Shown here: positions 20,462 through 28,299 of the stretch, piece after piece
How the letters are laid out: the number at the start of each line of letters is the position of its first letter
Position numbering within the stretch: position 1 is the first letter of the stretch
Assembly: GCF_017315705.1 (NCBI RefSeq)
Contig: NZ_JAFLRF010000007.1
Location: 2,178 to 66,177, forward strand
Length of the DNA: 64,000 bases
From: Trinickia mobilis
Lineage (GTDB): Bacteria > Pseudomonadota > Gammaproteobacteria > Burkholderiales > Burkholderiaceae
Direction: 5' to 3'
Position numbers and translations under genes: made by a program
The notes under the pieces: generated by a model
Database searches by the model: none
What the model saw: only the letters and a program-made list of their open reading frames with translations
What the model was told of the DNA's origin: nothing

Positions 20462-21184
20462 GTGGGCGACACCAATCAATGTGCGGCTGACCAGCGGACG
20501 CTCGACGAGCGCAACCGCCGCTTTCAGCAGATGGCGCTGCCGCATCTCGACGCGGCCTACAACCTCGCGCGCTGGCTATGCGGCAATGCGAACGATGCGG
20601 ACGACGTCGTGCAGGAGGCTTATCTGCGCGCGTTCCGCTTCTTCGATAACTTCCGCGGCGACAGCATGCGGCCGTGGCTCTTCGCGATCGTGCGGCGCAC
20701 CTGGTACACGGAATGGCGGCGGCGCGCGTCGTCGCCCGAGGTTCAGGCGTTCGAGGACGCCGAGCCGGGCGACGAATCCGCCGACGAGACGTTCGAAGGC
20801 TGGTCGCGCTCGATCGAGGATCCGCAGACGGTGCTGATCCGCGACGAAGACGTGCGCCTCGTGCACGCGGCGCTCGAAAAGCTGCCGGTCGAGTTTCGCG
20901 AGGTGCTGATCCTGCGGGAACTGGAGGACATGAGCTACCGCGACATCGCGGCGATCGCCGATCTGCCGGTCGGCACGGTGATGTCGCGGCTCGCGCGGGG
21001 GCGCCGCAAGCTGGCTGCCGCGCTGCACGCGCTGCAAGCGCCGGGGGCGGGGGCCGTGCAGGATGCCCAAGCCGCGCATGCGGCGGACGCTTCGCGCGAC
21101 ACCGGTGCCGATGCCTGGCCAACCCGGCGCTTGCCCGCCACGCCCGCAGCCGACAGCGGTGCATGGGACCCGAGTAAGCGCTAA
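20462..21184 (+). CDS. ECF-family RNA polymerase sigma factor
   Basis: A 240-residue extracytoplasmic-function sigma factor that starts with GTG behind GGGGAC. Region 2 has DADDVVQEAYLRAFRFFDNFRG and the -10 recognition helix RPWLFAIVRRTWYTEWRR. Region 4 has LPVEFREVLILRELEDMSYRDIA and the -35 helix LPVGTVMSRLARGRRKL. About 50 low-complexity residues follow region 4. The last seven residues (AWDPSKR) and the stop codon are encoded by a palindromic repeat element. The downstream gene is a zinc-binding anti-sigma factor, presumably its partner. Regulon unknown. Confidence 0.92.
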   Translation: MGDTNQCAADQRTLDERNRRFQQMALPHLDAAYNLARWLCGNANDADDVVQEAYLRAFRFFDNFRGDSMRPWLFAIVRRTWYTEWRRRASSPEVQAFEDAEPGDESADETFEGWSRSIEDPQTVLIRDEDVRLVHAALEKLPVEFREVLILRELEDMSYRDIAAIADLPVGTVMSRLARGRRKLAAALHALQAPGAGAVQDAQAAHAADASRDTGADAWPTRRLPATPAADSGAWDPSKR

Positions 21185-21203
21185 AGCGCTAACTCGGGTC
21201 GAC
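21156..21203. repeat. Palindromic repeat element, tandem copy 1
   Basis: The element has GCATGG, then a 34-nt hairpin beginning GACCCGAGT and ending ACTCGGGTC around AGCGCTAAAGCGCT, then GAC. The outer stem is 9 bp; the inner halves AGCGCT pair perfectly across a single A-A mismatch. It overlaps the sigma gene's stop codon. Related copies occur at 21205-21252 and 32415-32506. Confidence 0.9.
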
Positions 21204-21204
21204 C

Positions 21205-21252
21205 GCGGTGCATGGGACCCGAGTAAGCGCTAAAGCGCTAACTCGGGTCGAC
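21205..21252. repeat. Palindromic repeat element, tandem copy 2
   Basis: Identical over 48 bp to copy 1 and offset by exactly 49 bp. It lies wholly between the sigma and anti-sigma genes and ends 2 bp before the anti-sigma ribosome binding site, so the two RNA hairpins could affect coupled expression. Confidence 0.9.
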
Positions 21253-21266
21253 ACAGGAGAATTTAG

Positions 21267-22169
21267 ATGGACTGTAAAGAAGCGCGGCCGCTGATCGATG
21301 CGAATGCCGACCGCGAACTTTCGGCGCCCGACGCCCGCCGCGTTCAAGCGCATTTGGCCGAGTGCCCCGATTGCCAGCGCGAAAGCGCAAACGTGCGGGC
21401 GCTCGGCGACACGTTGCGCGCGGCCGGCTACCATCGGGCGCCCGAATCGTTGCGGGCGCGGATTCTGGCCGAGTTGCCGCCGCTTGCGGAGCCGGAACCG
21501 GAGGTCGAGCCTGCTGGACAGCCGGATGCCCAATTTCGGCCCGAGCCCGCGCGGGCCAAAGCGCGCGGCCGCAGTCCGCTCGACGGCTGGCGCGGCTGGT
21601 TCGGCGGCCGCCGGCCTTCGTTCGGGCCGCAGCCGGCGGGCGGGGCCGCGTGGTCGGTCGGCTGGGCGGGCGCGCTCGTCATCGCGATCGCGGCCGCGGC
21701 GGTAGGGGTGACGCTCGCGCTCCATCGTCCGGCGGGAGTCGGCCCGATCGCCGACGAGCTGGTGTCGAGCCATGTCCGCGCGCTGCTGTCGGACCGCGAC
21801 ATCGACGTGATCTCGACCGACCAGCACACGGTCAAGCCCTGGTTCAACGGCAAGATCGACTATTCGCCGCCGGTCGAGGATTTGGCGGCCAGCGGCTTTC
21901 CGCTGGTCGGCGGGCGGCTGGACTATGTCGCACACCGGCGTGTCGCTGTGATGATCTACCGGTACCGGAAGCATCCGCTCGACCTCTATGTGTTCCCAGA
22001 ATCGTCGGACAGCGCAGATCGTCCGCCCGACACGCTCGTGCGCGAAGGCTACGCGCTCTCGCGCTGGCAGGAAGGCGGGATGACGTACTGGGCGATCACC
22101 GATGCGTCGCCGGATGCACTCGTCGCGTTCAAAGCCGCGCTGCAATCGCGGCTGCACGGCGCGGGCTGA
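21267..22169 (+). CDS. Zinc-finger anti-sigma factor, membrane-anchored
   Basis: A 300-residue protein with an N-terminal anti-sigma domain carrying H-x3-C-x2-C (HLAECPDC, about residues 29-36), the zinc motif of ZAS proteins. A Pro/Arg-rich linker is followed by one membrane helix (WAGALVIAIAAAAVGVTLAL, about residues 133-152) and a periplasmic domain (IDVISTDQHTVKPWFNGKIDY and later motifs) that recalls RsiW/PrtR-type sensors. The ribosome binding site AGGAGA is 8 bp from the ATG. It probably holds the upstream sigma factor at the membrane. The signal is unknown. Confidence 0.9.
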   Translation: MDCKEARPLIDANADRELSAPDARRVQAHLAECPDCQRESANVRALGDTLRAAGYHRAPESLRARILAELPPLAEPEPEVEPAGQPDAQFRPEPARAKARGRSPLDGWRGWFGGRRPSFGPQPAGGAAWSVGWAGALVIAIAAAAVGVTLALHRPAGVGPIADELVSSHVRALLSDRDIDVISTDQHTVKPWFNGKIDYSPPVEDLAASGFPLVGGRLDYVAHRRVAVMIYRYRKHPLDLYVFPESSDSADRPPDTLVREGYALSRWQEGGMTYWAITDASPDALVAFKAALQSRLHGAG

Positions 22170-22249
22170 GGCCCACGCCGGCGGCCGTCCCCCGTCCCCC
22201 TAAATCCTTGAAAACACGGCCGATTCCGTCCGGGGAAGTGCTATTTGGC

Positions 22250-22279
22250 TTGCATGCCGGGCCAAAGCCGGGTTAGAAT
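22250..22279 (+). promoter_or_regulatory. Candidate promoter of the rpsF operon
   Basis: TTGCAT (22250-22255), an 18-bp spacer, and TAGAAT (22274-22279) make a good sigma-70 promoter 65 bp upstream of rpsF. No other candidate of this quality is seen in the 175-bp gap. Confidence 0.6.
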
Positions 22280-22344
22280 CTTCGGCTTCTCACTTGCCAC
22301 ACCGGTTCCGACGCCCGGGTGGCTTTAATCCACAAGGAGTGTGT

Positions 22345-22722
22345 ATGCGTCATTACGAAATCGTCTTCATCGTGCACCCCGATCAAAGCGAGCAAGTGCC
22401 CGCGATGATCGAGCGTTACAAGTCCACGATCACCACGCACGGCGGCCAAGTCCACCGTATCGAAGACTGGGGCCGTCGCCAACTGGCCTACATGATCGAG
22501 AAACTCGCGAAGGCTCACTACGTCTGCATGAACATCGAATGCGACCAAGCCACGCTCGACGAACTCGAGCACGCATTCAAGTTCAACGACGCCGTGCTGC
22601 GTCACCTCATCGTCAAGATGAAGAAGGCCGAAACCGGCCCGTCGCCGATGATGAAGGAAGTGCAGCGCGAAGAAGCCAAGAAGGCGGCTGCGTCGTCGCA
22701 ACCGTCCGAAGCGCAGGCTTAA
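22345..22722 (+). CDS. rpsF: 30S ribosomal protein S6
   Basis: A 125-residue small-subunit protein that binds 16S rRNA together with S18. The start [14 protein letters not shown] is preceded by AAGGAG (22334-22339). [18 protein letters not shown] and [10 protein letters not shown] are S6 hallmarks. The C-terminal 25 residues are a Glu/Lys/Ala-rich tail. It is the first gene of rpsF-priB-rpsR-rplI. Confidence 0.98.
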   Translation: MRHYEIVFIVHPDQSEQVPAMIERYKSTITTHGGQVHRIEDWGRRQLAYMIEKLAKAHYVCMNIECDQATLDELEHAFKFNDAVLRHLIVKMKKAETGPSPMMKEVQREEAKKAAASSQPSEAQA

Positions 22723-22774
22723 GGACTCGGGTTTTACTCATAGTTACTAAGCCACCAAGGCTCAATCTGCTCTC

Positions 22775-23074
22775 GTGAACCGGCTGCAACTCACGGCCAG
22801 CGTCGTCGAACGCGAACCGGTGCGGTACACCCCCGCCGGCGTTCCGATCGCAAGCTGCACGTTGCAGCACCGCACGGAAGTCGTGGAGGCGGGCATTGCC
22901 CGGCAAATCGAACTGACGATGCCGGCGGTTGCCGCGGGAGCCGCGAGCGGCAAGCTGGAGGCCTGCGAGATGGGCGTCGATACGCTCTTCACCGGCTTCC
23001 TGGCGAAGAAAAGCCGCAACGCGCGAACCTTGGTGTTTCACATCACTGAATTGCAGGACATTGGAAAGGACTGA
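22775..23074 (+). CDS. priB: Primosomal replication protein N (PriB)
   Basis: A 99-residue OB-fold single-stranded-DNA-binding protein that helps PriA reload the DnaB helicase at stalled forks. It starts with GTG ([14 protein letters not shown]). The pattern [14 protein letters not shown]...[10 protein letters not shown] is that of PriB. It lies between rpsF and rpsR, its usual position, and ends 2 bp before rpsR. The helicase gene dnaB follows the operon, an apt neighbour. Confidence 0.95.
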   Translation: MNRLQLTASVVEREPVRYTPAGVPIASCTLQHRTEVVEAGIARQIELTMPAVAAGAASGKLEACEMGVDTLFTGFLAKKSRNARTLVFHITELQDIGKD

Positions 23075-23076
23075 AC

Positions 23077-23352
23077 ATGCCCCGCCCGACTGGTAAGAAA
23101 TTCGACAAGCGTCGTCAGCAACAAAATCCGCTCTTCAAGCGCAAGAAGTTCTGCCGCTTCACGGCTGCCGGCGTCGAGTACATCGACTACAAGGACACGG
23201 AAACGCTGAAGGACTTCATCGGCGAAAACGGCAAGATCACGCCGGCTCGTCTGACGGGTACGAAGGCCCACTATCAACGGCAGCTCGACACGGCCATCAA
23301 GCGCGCACGTTTCCTCGCGCTGCTGCCGTACACCGATCTGCACAAGGCCTAA
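23077..23352 (+). CDS. rpsR: 30S ribosomal protein S18
   Basis: A 91-residue basic protein that pairs with S6 on the platform of the 30S subunit. [20 protein letters not shown] and [17 protein letters not shown] are diagnostic. Length and context are normal. Confidence 0.98.
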   Translation: MPRPTGKKFDKRRQQQNPLFKRKKFCRFTAAGVEYIDYKDTETLKDFIGENGKITPARLTGTKAHYQRQLDTAIKRARFLALLPYTDLHKA

Positions 23353-23379
23353 TCAGACGACGCAATAAGGAGAATCCGA

Positions 23380-23832
23380 ATGCAAATCATTCTTTTGGAA
23401 AAAGTCGTCAACCTGGGCAACCTCGGCGACATCGTCAAGGTGAAAGACGGCTACGCACGTAACTTCCTGATCCCGAAAAAGCAAGCACGCCGCGCGACCA
23501 AGGAAGCGATCGCCGAATTCGAAGTCCGCCGCGCGGAACTCGAAAAGACAGCTGCTGAAAAGCTGGCCGCCGCTCAAGCGCAAGGCGAAAAGCTCGCTGG
23601 CCTGACCGTTCAGATCGCGCAGAAAGCGGGCGTTGACGGCCGTCTGTTCGGCTCGGTGACCAACGCGGACATCGCCGAAGCGCTGAAGGCTCAAGGCTTC
23701 GACGTGGAAAAGGCGCAAGTGCGCATGCCGGAAGGCCCGCTGAAGATGGTCGGCGACCATCCGGTGCACGTCTCGCTGCACACCGATGTCCTCGTCGACG
23801 TCACCGTGTCGGTGCTGGGCGAGCACGCCTAA
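23380..23832 (+). CDS. rplI: 50S ribosomal protein L9
   Basis: A 150-residue two-domain protein that binds 23S rRNA domain V. It has the N-terminal signature [17 protein letters not shown]...[16 protein letters not shown], the long connecting helix, and the C-terminal domain. It ends the ribosomal operon; a strong terminator follows 80 bp later. AAGGAG lies just upstream of the start. Confidence 0.98.
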   Translation: MQIILLEKVVNLGNLGDIVKVKDGYARNFLIPKKQARRATKEAIAEFEVRRAELEKTAAEKLAAAQAQGEKLAGLTVQIAQKAGVDGRLFGSVTNADIAEALKAQGFDVEKAQVRMPEGPLKMVGDHPVHVSLHTDVLVDVTVSVLGEHA

Positions 23833-23912
23833 GCCTCGCTTGGGGCACGGCGCGTAGCACAAGCCGTATTGCGCCGAGCCGGTGAATCGCCGGTTCGGTG
23901 CACAGTAAAGAG

Positions 23913-23946
23913 GACAGGGGCCGGGTAACCGGCCCCTGTCTTTTTT
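23913..23946 (+). terminator. Terminator of the rpsF-rplI operon
   Basis: GACAGGGGCCGG and CCGGCCCCTGTC form a 12-bp stem with loop GTAA and a following run of six T. It separates rplI from dnaB, so dnaB needs its own promoter in the 60 bp that remain. Confidence 0.95.
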
Positions 23947-24006
23947 ATGGCTATCGGCGCCAGCCGGGCTGGCACTATGACGCCCATTTCGCGATAATTC
24001 CTCCCC

Positions 24007-26433
24007 ATGAACGCACCGCCGAAAGATCCCCAACTCGAGTCTCTGAAAGTCCCGCCGCATTCGATCGAGGCCGAGCAGTCGGTACTCGGCGGGCTCCTGC
24101 TCGACAACGCGGCATGGGACCGTATCGCCGACTTCCTGTCGCAGAGCGATTTCTACCGCTACGATCACCGGATCATCTTCGAGCACATCGGCAAGCTGAT
24201 CGCCTCGACGCGGCCCGCCGACGTGATCACCGTCTACGAGGCGCTCGGCACCTCGGGCAAGGCGGAGGAGGTGGGCGGCCTTGCGTACTTGAATGCACTC
24301 GCGCAGAACACGCCGAGCGCGGCCAATATCCGCCGCTACGCGGAAATCGTGCGCGACCGGGCGGTGCTGCGCCGGCTCGTGTCGGTGGCCGACGAAATTT
24401 CGGCCGACGCGTTCAATCCGCAAGGCAAGGAAGTCCGCCAACTGCTCGACGAAGCGGAATCGAAGGTGTTTTCGATCGCCGAGGACGGCGCGCGCGGCAC
24501 GCAGGGCTTTCTGGAGATCGGGCCGCTGCTCACGCAGGTGGTCGAGCGGATCGACACGCTGTACCACACCGCGAACCCGAGCGACGTGACGGGTACGCCG
24601 ACGGGTTTCGTCGATCTCGACCGGATGACCTCCGGCATGCATGGCGGCGAGCTGATCATCGTGGCGGGAAGACCGTCAATGGGTAAGGCGCAACCGCTCG
24701 ACGCGTGCATCAAGACGCTGTCAGGCTGGAAAAGGATGGGCGAGCTCGAGGTCGGCGACGCGCTCGCCTCGGTCGACGGCGCGCCTTCGATCGTGACGGG
24801 GCTTTATCCGCAAGGCGAGCGGCAGGTTTATCGCATGCGGTTTTCCGATGGCCGTTCGACGGAGTGCTGCGACGAGCATCTTTGGCGAGTCCATTACCGC
24901 CAGTGGCCTGTGCCCCGCATCCTGAACACAGCCGAGATTCGCACGTTGGTCACGCGCGAGCGCTACAAGAACCGGTTGTGGATCGATCTGCCGAGCGGCG
25001 ATTTCGGCCATAACGAGGCATTGCCTGTCGATGCATGGGTACTTGGCGCCTTGCTCGGTGACGGCACGCTGGGCGGCACGGCAGTGCGCTTTAGCGTCAA
25101 GGCCGAGGAGACCTTGAACCGGATGCGCGAGCGAGTCGGGGGGACGCTGGAGCTCGAATACGCCGGCCAGTACGACTGGCGCATCAAGCGCAGCAGCATG
25201 GAAGGCGCGGCGCGCGCACCGGTCAATCCGCTCAAGCAGTCCCTCGAGCAGCTTGGTTTGTGGGGGCGCACGAGCTACGACAAGTTCATTCCGCGCGATT
25301 ATCTCGATGCGGCCAAGCCGGTGCGGCTCGATCTGCTGCGCGGGCTGCTCGATACCGACGGTTGGGTCGAATCGTGGGGCACCGTGCGTTACTCGACCGC
25401 GAGCCCGCAGCTCGCGCGCGACGTTTGCGAGCTCGTCCGCTCGCTTGGCGGCTGGTGCACGATCACCGAAAAAGAAACGTCCTTTACACGCGACGGCGTA
25501 CGCGCTGCCGGCGCGTTGGTGTACCTCTGCACGATCAGCCATCCCGATCCGCAAAACTTGTTCTTGTTCGAGGGCAAGCGCGACCGGCTCTCGGCGGGAC
25601 GTGTGCGCCGCAAGCTGCCGGTGATCACGGCGATCGAGCCGACCCGGACCGCCAATACGCAGTGCATCTCGGTCTCGCACCCGACACGCCTCTATCTCAC
25701 CGACGACTACGTAGTCACGCATAACACGGCGTTTTCGATGAACATCGGCGAATACGTCGCCGTCGAATACGGCTTGCCGGTCGCGGTGTTCTCGATGGAA
25801 ATGCCGGGCACGCAGCTCGTGATGCGGATGCTCGGGTCGGTCGGCCGGCTCGACCAGCATCGCATGCGGACCGGGCGTCTGACCGACGAAGACTGGCCGA
25901 AGCTCACGCACGCGGTGCAGAAGATGAGCGAGGCGCAAATCTTCATCGACGAAACCGGCGGCCTGAATCCGATGGAATTGCGCTCGCGCGCGCGGCGGCT
26001 CGCGCGCCAGTGCGGCAAGCTCGGCCTCATCATCGTCGACTACCTGCAGCTGATGTCGGGCTCGTCGCAGGGCGAGAACCGCGCGACGGAAATCTCCGAA
26101 ATCTCGCGTTCGCTCAAGGGCCTCGCGAAAGAGTTGGATGTGCCGGTGATCGCGCTGTCGCAGTTGAACCGCGGTTTGGAGCAGCGTCCGAACAAGCGTC
26201 CGGTGATGTCGGACTTGCGGGAATCGGGCGCTATCGAACAGGACGCGGACGTGATCCTCTTCATCTATCGCGACGAGGTTTACAACCCCGACAGCCAGGA
26301 CAAAGGCACGGCCGAAATCATTATCGGCAAGCAGCGTAACGGTCCGATCGGGCCGGTGCGGCTGACGTTCATCGGGCAATACACGAAGTTCGACAACTTC
26401 GCGGGCGCGCAGAACTTCTACGGCGGCGAATAA
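24007..26433 (+). CDS. dnaB: Replicative DNA helicase DnaB with in-frame intein
   Basis: The 808-codon gene encodes the hexameric replicative helicase interrupted by a 346-residue intein (residues 228-573). Joined, the exteins give 462 residues, normal for DnaB. The N-extein has the helical domain (PPHSIEAEQSVLGGLL) and linker, and ends in the P-loop GRPSMGK. The C-extein begins TAFSMNIGEY and carries the Glu motif FSMEMPG, Walker B LIIVDYLQLM, ALSQLNR, and the arginine-finger/DNA-loop region SDLRESGAIEQDADVILF. The intein splits Walker A between Lys and Thr. Unspliced DnaB therefore cannot bind ATP normally, and splicing should be essential for replication. The gene follows the rplI terminator and needs its own promoter. 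Confidence 0.97.
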   Translation: MNAPPKDPQLESLKVPPHSIEAEQSVLGGLLLDNAAWDRIADFLSQSDFYRYDHRIIFEHIGKLIASTRPADVITVYEALGTSGKAEEVGGLAYLNALAQNTPSAANIRRYAEIVRDRAVLRRLVSVADEISADAFNPQGKEVRQLLDEAESKVFSIAEDGARGTQGFLEIGPLLTQVVERIDTLYHTANPSDVTGTPTGFVDLDRMTSGMHGGELIIVAGRPSMGKAQPLDACIKTLSGWKRMGELEVGDALASVDGAPSIVTGLYPQGERQVYRMRFSDGRSTECCDEHLWRVHYRQWPVPRILNTAEIRTLVTRERYKNRLWIDLPSGDFGHNEALPVDAWVLGALLGDGTLGGTAVRFSVKAEETLNRMRERVGGTLELEYAGQYDWRIKRSSMEGAARAPVNPLKQSLEQLGLWGRTSYDKFIPRDYLDAAKPVRLDLLRGLLDTDGWVESWGTVRYSTASPQLARDVCELVRSLGGWCTITEKETSFTRDGVRAAGALVYLCTISHPDPQNLFLFEGKRDRLSAGRVRRKLPVITAIEPTRTANTQCISVSHPTRLYLTDDYVVTHNTAFSMNIGEYVAVEYGLPVAVFSMEMPGTQLVMRMLGSVGRLDQHRMRTGRLTDEDWPKLTHAVQKMSEAQIFIDETGGLNPMELRSRARRLARQCGKLGLIIVDYLQLMSGSSQGENRATEISEISRSLKGLAKELDVPVIALSQLNRGLEQRPNKRPVMSDLRESGAIEQDADVILFIYRDEVYNPDSQDKGTAEIIIGKQRNGPIGPVRLTFIGQYTKFDNFAGAQNFYGGE
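24688..25725 (+). mobile_element. Class 3 DnaB intein with LAGLIDADG homing endonuclease
   Basis: A 346-residue protein-splicing element in the DnaB P-loop. It starts with Ala (AQPLDACIKT), not Cys or Ser, so the ordinary first acyl shift is impossible. It shows the three class 3 residues: W66 two positions after the block B His (CDEHLW), C326 at block F (TQCISVS), and T344 before the terminal H345-N346 (YVVTHN). The +1 extein residue is Thr. A LAGLIDADG endonuclease is inserted, with motif 1 VLGALLGDG (catalytic D125) and motif 2 LRGLLDTDG (D224), so it may be able to home. The GC-rich codon use resembles the host gene, implying long residence or a similar donor. Coordinates are exact if splicing follows Lys227/Ala228 and Asn573/Thr574. 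Confidence 0.95.
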
Positions 26434-26600
26434 GCACGAAGAAACCGAAGAGCACGAAGGTCGGCCGCAAAGTAAAGCGCTGCGTGAGAAAACGTTGCTT
26501 TCCTCGTTCGTGCGACTTTGCAGGTTCGGCAGGGAATCCGGAACCGTTACAATGTTGCGGTTTTATGTCAGCCACACCGTGACCATTTTCTGGGATTCCA

Positions 26601-27227
26601 ATGTTCGGCCGATTCATGCCCACCGAGGGCAAGTTCTTTGAAATCTTCAATACGCACGCGAACTACATCGTGACCGCCAGTCAGGAGCTCGAGCTCCTGA
26701 TCGACAATCTCGACGACGCCGAGATTCACAAGCAGAACGTCCAGGCGAACGAAAAAGCGGCCGACAAGGTCACGCACGAAGCGATCGACCTGCTGCACAA
26801 GACCTTCATCACGCCGCTCGACCGCGACGAAATCCACAAGCTGATCACGACGATGGACGACACCCTCGACCTGATGGAGGACGTCGCCACGGCTATTTCC
26901 CTATACGACGTGCAGGCCGTCACGCCGGAGGCGCGCGAGCTTGCCCACTTATGCACGGCGAGTGTCAAGCACGTGCAGGCAGCGGTGGGCCTCCTGTCGG
27001 ACATGAACCAGGCAGCGCGGATCCTGGCAGCTTGCGAGGAGATCGACCGCCTGGAGTCGGACGCCGACCGCGTGCTGCGCTCGGCGATCTCGAAGCTTTT
27101 CCGCGAAGAAGACGATGTGAAGACGCTCATCAAGCTGAAGGCGATCTACGAGCTGCTCGAAACGATCACCGACAAGTGCGAGGATGTCGCGAACATCATC
27201 GAAGGTATCGTGCTGGAAAACGCGTAA
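26601..27227 (+). CDS. DUF47 (PhoU-like) protein, Pit partner
   Basis: A 208-residue, all-helical, PhoU-like protein of the DUF47/UPF0111 family. FGRFMPTEGKFFEIFNTHA and DEIHKLITTMDDTLDLMEDV are the family signatures. Such genes are often next to low-affinity phosphate transporters and are thought to modulate them. Here the stop is 18 bp before pit. No membrane segment is seen. The start follows CTGGGATTCCA with no strong Shine-Dalgarno. Confidence 0.92.
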   Translation: MFGRFMPTEGKFFEIFNTHANYIVTASQELELLIDNLDDAEIHKQNVQANEKAADKVTHEAIDLLHKTFITPLDRDEIHKLITTMDDTLDLMEDVATAISLYDVQAVTPEARELAHLCTASVKHVQAAVGLLSDMNQAARILAACEEIDRLESDADRVLRSAISKLFREEDDVKTLIKLKAIYELLETITDKCEDVANIIEGIVLENA

Positions 27228-27245
27228 GCGAGCGGACCGCCACCG

Positions 27246-28256
27246 ATGCAATCGATCCAACTCGCCCTTTGGGCGCTTGCGACGCTGGTCGTGGTCGCGC
27301 TGGTGTTCGACTTCATGAACGGTTTCCACGATGCGGCGAACTCGATCGCCACGGTCGTGTCGACCGGCGTTCTGAAGCCGCAGCAAGCGGTGGCCTTCGC
27401 CGCCGCGTTCAACGTCATCGCCTATTTCATCTTCCGCCTCAAAGTTGCGCAGACGGTCGGCAAAGGCACGATCGATCCCGATATCGTCGATCACTACGTC
27501 GTCTTCGGCGCGCTCGTCGGCGCGATCGGCTGGAATGTCGTGACCTGGCGCTACGGCATTCCCTCGAGTTCGTCGCATGCCTTGATCGGCGGGCTGGTCG
27601 GCGCGGCGCTCGCGAAGTCGGGCTGGGGCTCGCTCAACTGGGACGGCCTTCTGAAGACCGTCGCGTTCATCTTCGTCTCGCCGCTGCTCGGTTTCGTGCT
27701 CGGCTCGTTCTTCATGCTGGCCGTGTCGTGGATGTACTTCCGCACGCCGCCGAGCAAGGTCGACGGGCGCTTCAGGCGCATGCAGCTCGTGTCGGCCGGT
27801 CTCTATAGCCTTGGGCACGGCGGCAACGACGCGCAGAAGACCATCGGGATTATCTGGATGCTCTTGATCGCTACCGGCTACGCGTCGGCGACCGCCGATG
27901 CGCCGCCGATCTGGGTGATCGGCGCGTGCTATCTGTCGATGGGGCTCGGCACGCTGTTCGGTGGCTGGCGCATCGTCCGCACCATGGGGCAGAAAATCAC
28001 GAAGCTGAAACCCGTCGGCGGCTTCTGCGCGGAGACGGGCGGCGCGATTACGCTGTTTGTTGCGTCGGCGCTCGGCATCCCGGTGTCGACCACGCACACG
28101 ATCACCGGCGCGATCGTCGGCGTGGGCGCGACGCAGAAACTCTCTGCGGTGCGCTGGGGTGTGGCGGGCAATATCGTCTGGGCCTGGCTGCTGACGATTC
28201 CGGCCTCAGCGCTGCTCGCGGCGGTCGGCTGGTGGTTCGGCCATCGCTTCATGTAG
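27246..28256 (+). CDS. pit: Low-affinity inorganic phosphate transporter (Pit family)
   Basis: A 336-residue inner-membrane symporter of phosphate (as metal-phosphate complex) with protons. About ten hydrophobic segments are present. The repeated family signatures are GFHDAANSIATVVSTG near the N-terminus and HGGNDAQKTIGIIWM in the second half, with GIPVSTTHTITGAIVG near the end. It forms a two-gene unit with the DUF47 gene. The unit converges on the SDR gene. Confidence 0.95.
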   Translation: MQSIQLALWALATLVVVALVFDFMNGFHDAANSIATVVSTGVLKPQQAVAFAAAFNVIAYFIFRLKVAQTVGKGTIDPDIVDHYVVFGALVGAIGWNVVTWRYGIPSSSSHALIGGLVGAALAKSGWGSLNWDGLLKTVAFIFVSPLLGFVLGSFFMLAVSWMYFRTPPSKVDGRFRRMQLVSAGLYSLGHGGNDAQKTIGIIWMLLIATGYASATADAPPIWVIGACYLSMGLGTLFGGWRIVRTMGQKITKLKPVGGFCAETGGAITLFVASALGIPVSTTHTITGAIVGVGATQKLSAVRWGVAGNIVWAWLLTIPASALLAAVGWWFGHRFM

Positions 28257-28268
28257 TCGTCGGGTTTT

Positions 28269-28286
28269 GCCGCAGCTGGCTGCGGC
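28269..28286. repeat. Inverted repeat between convergent pit and SDR genes
   Basis: GCCGCAG, loop CTGG, CTGCGGC. There is no T run, so this is only a weak candidate for a shared terminator in the 43-bp gap. Confidence 0.3.
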
Positions 28287-28299
28287 GCTCCCAGGGCCG

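Noticed and set aside
24112-24120. GCATGGGAC inside dnaB, matching the start of the palindromic repeat family
   Set aside because: Only nine bases match, no hairpin follows, and it encodes normal DnaB residues.
24661-25740. dnaB as a gene disrupted in its P-loop by an insertion
   Set aside because: The insertion is in frame, has intein splicing motifs at both ends and rejoins the two halves of a complete DnaB, so it is not a pseudogene.
24721-26379. A 552-codon open frame opposite dnaB, including the intein
   Set aside because: Composition is that of an antisense shadow; the intein's own frame explains the conservation.
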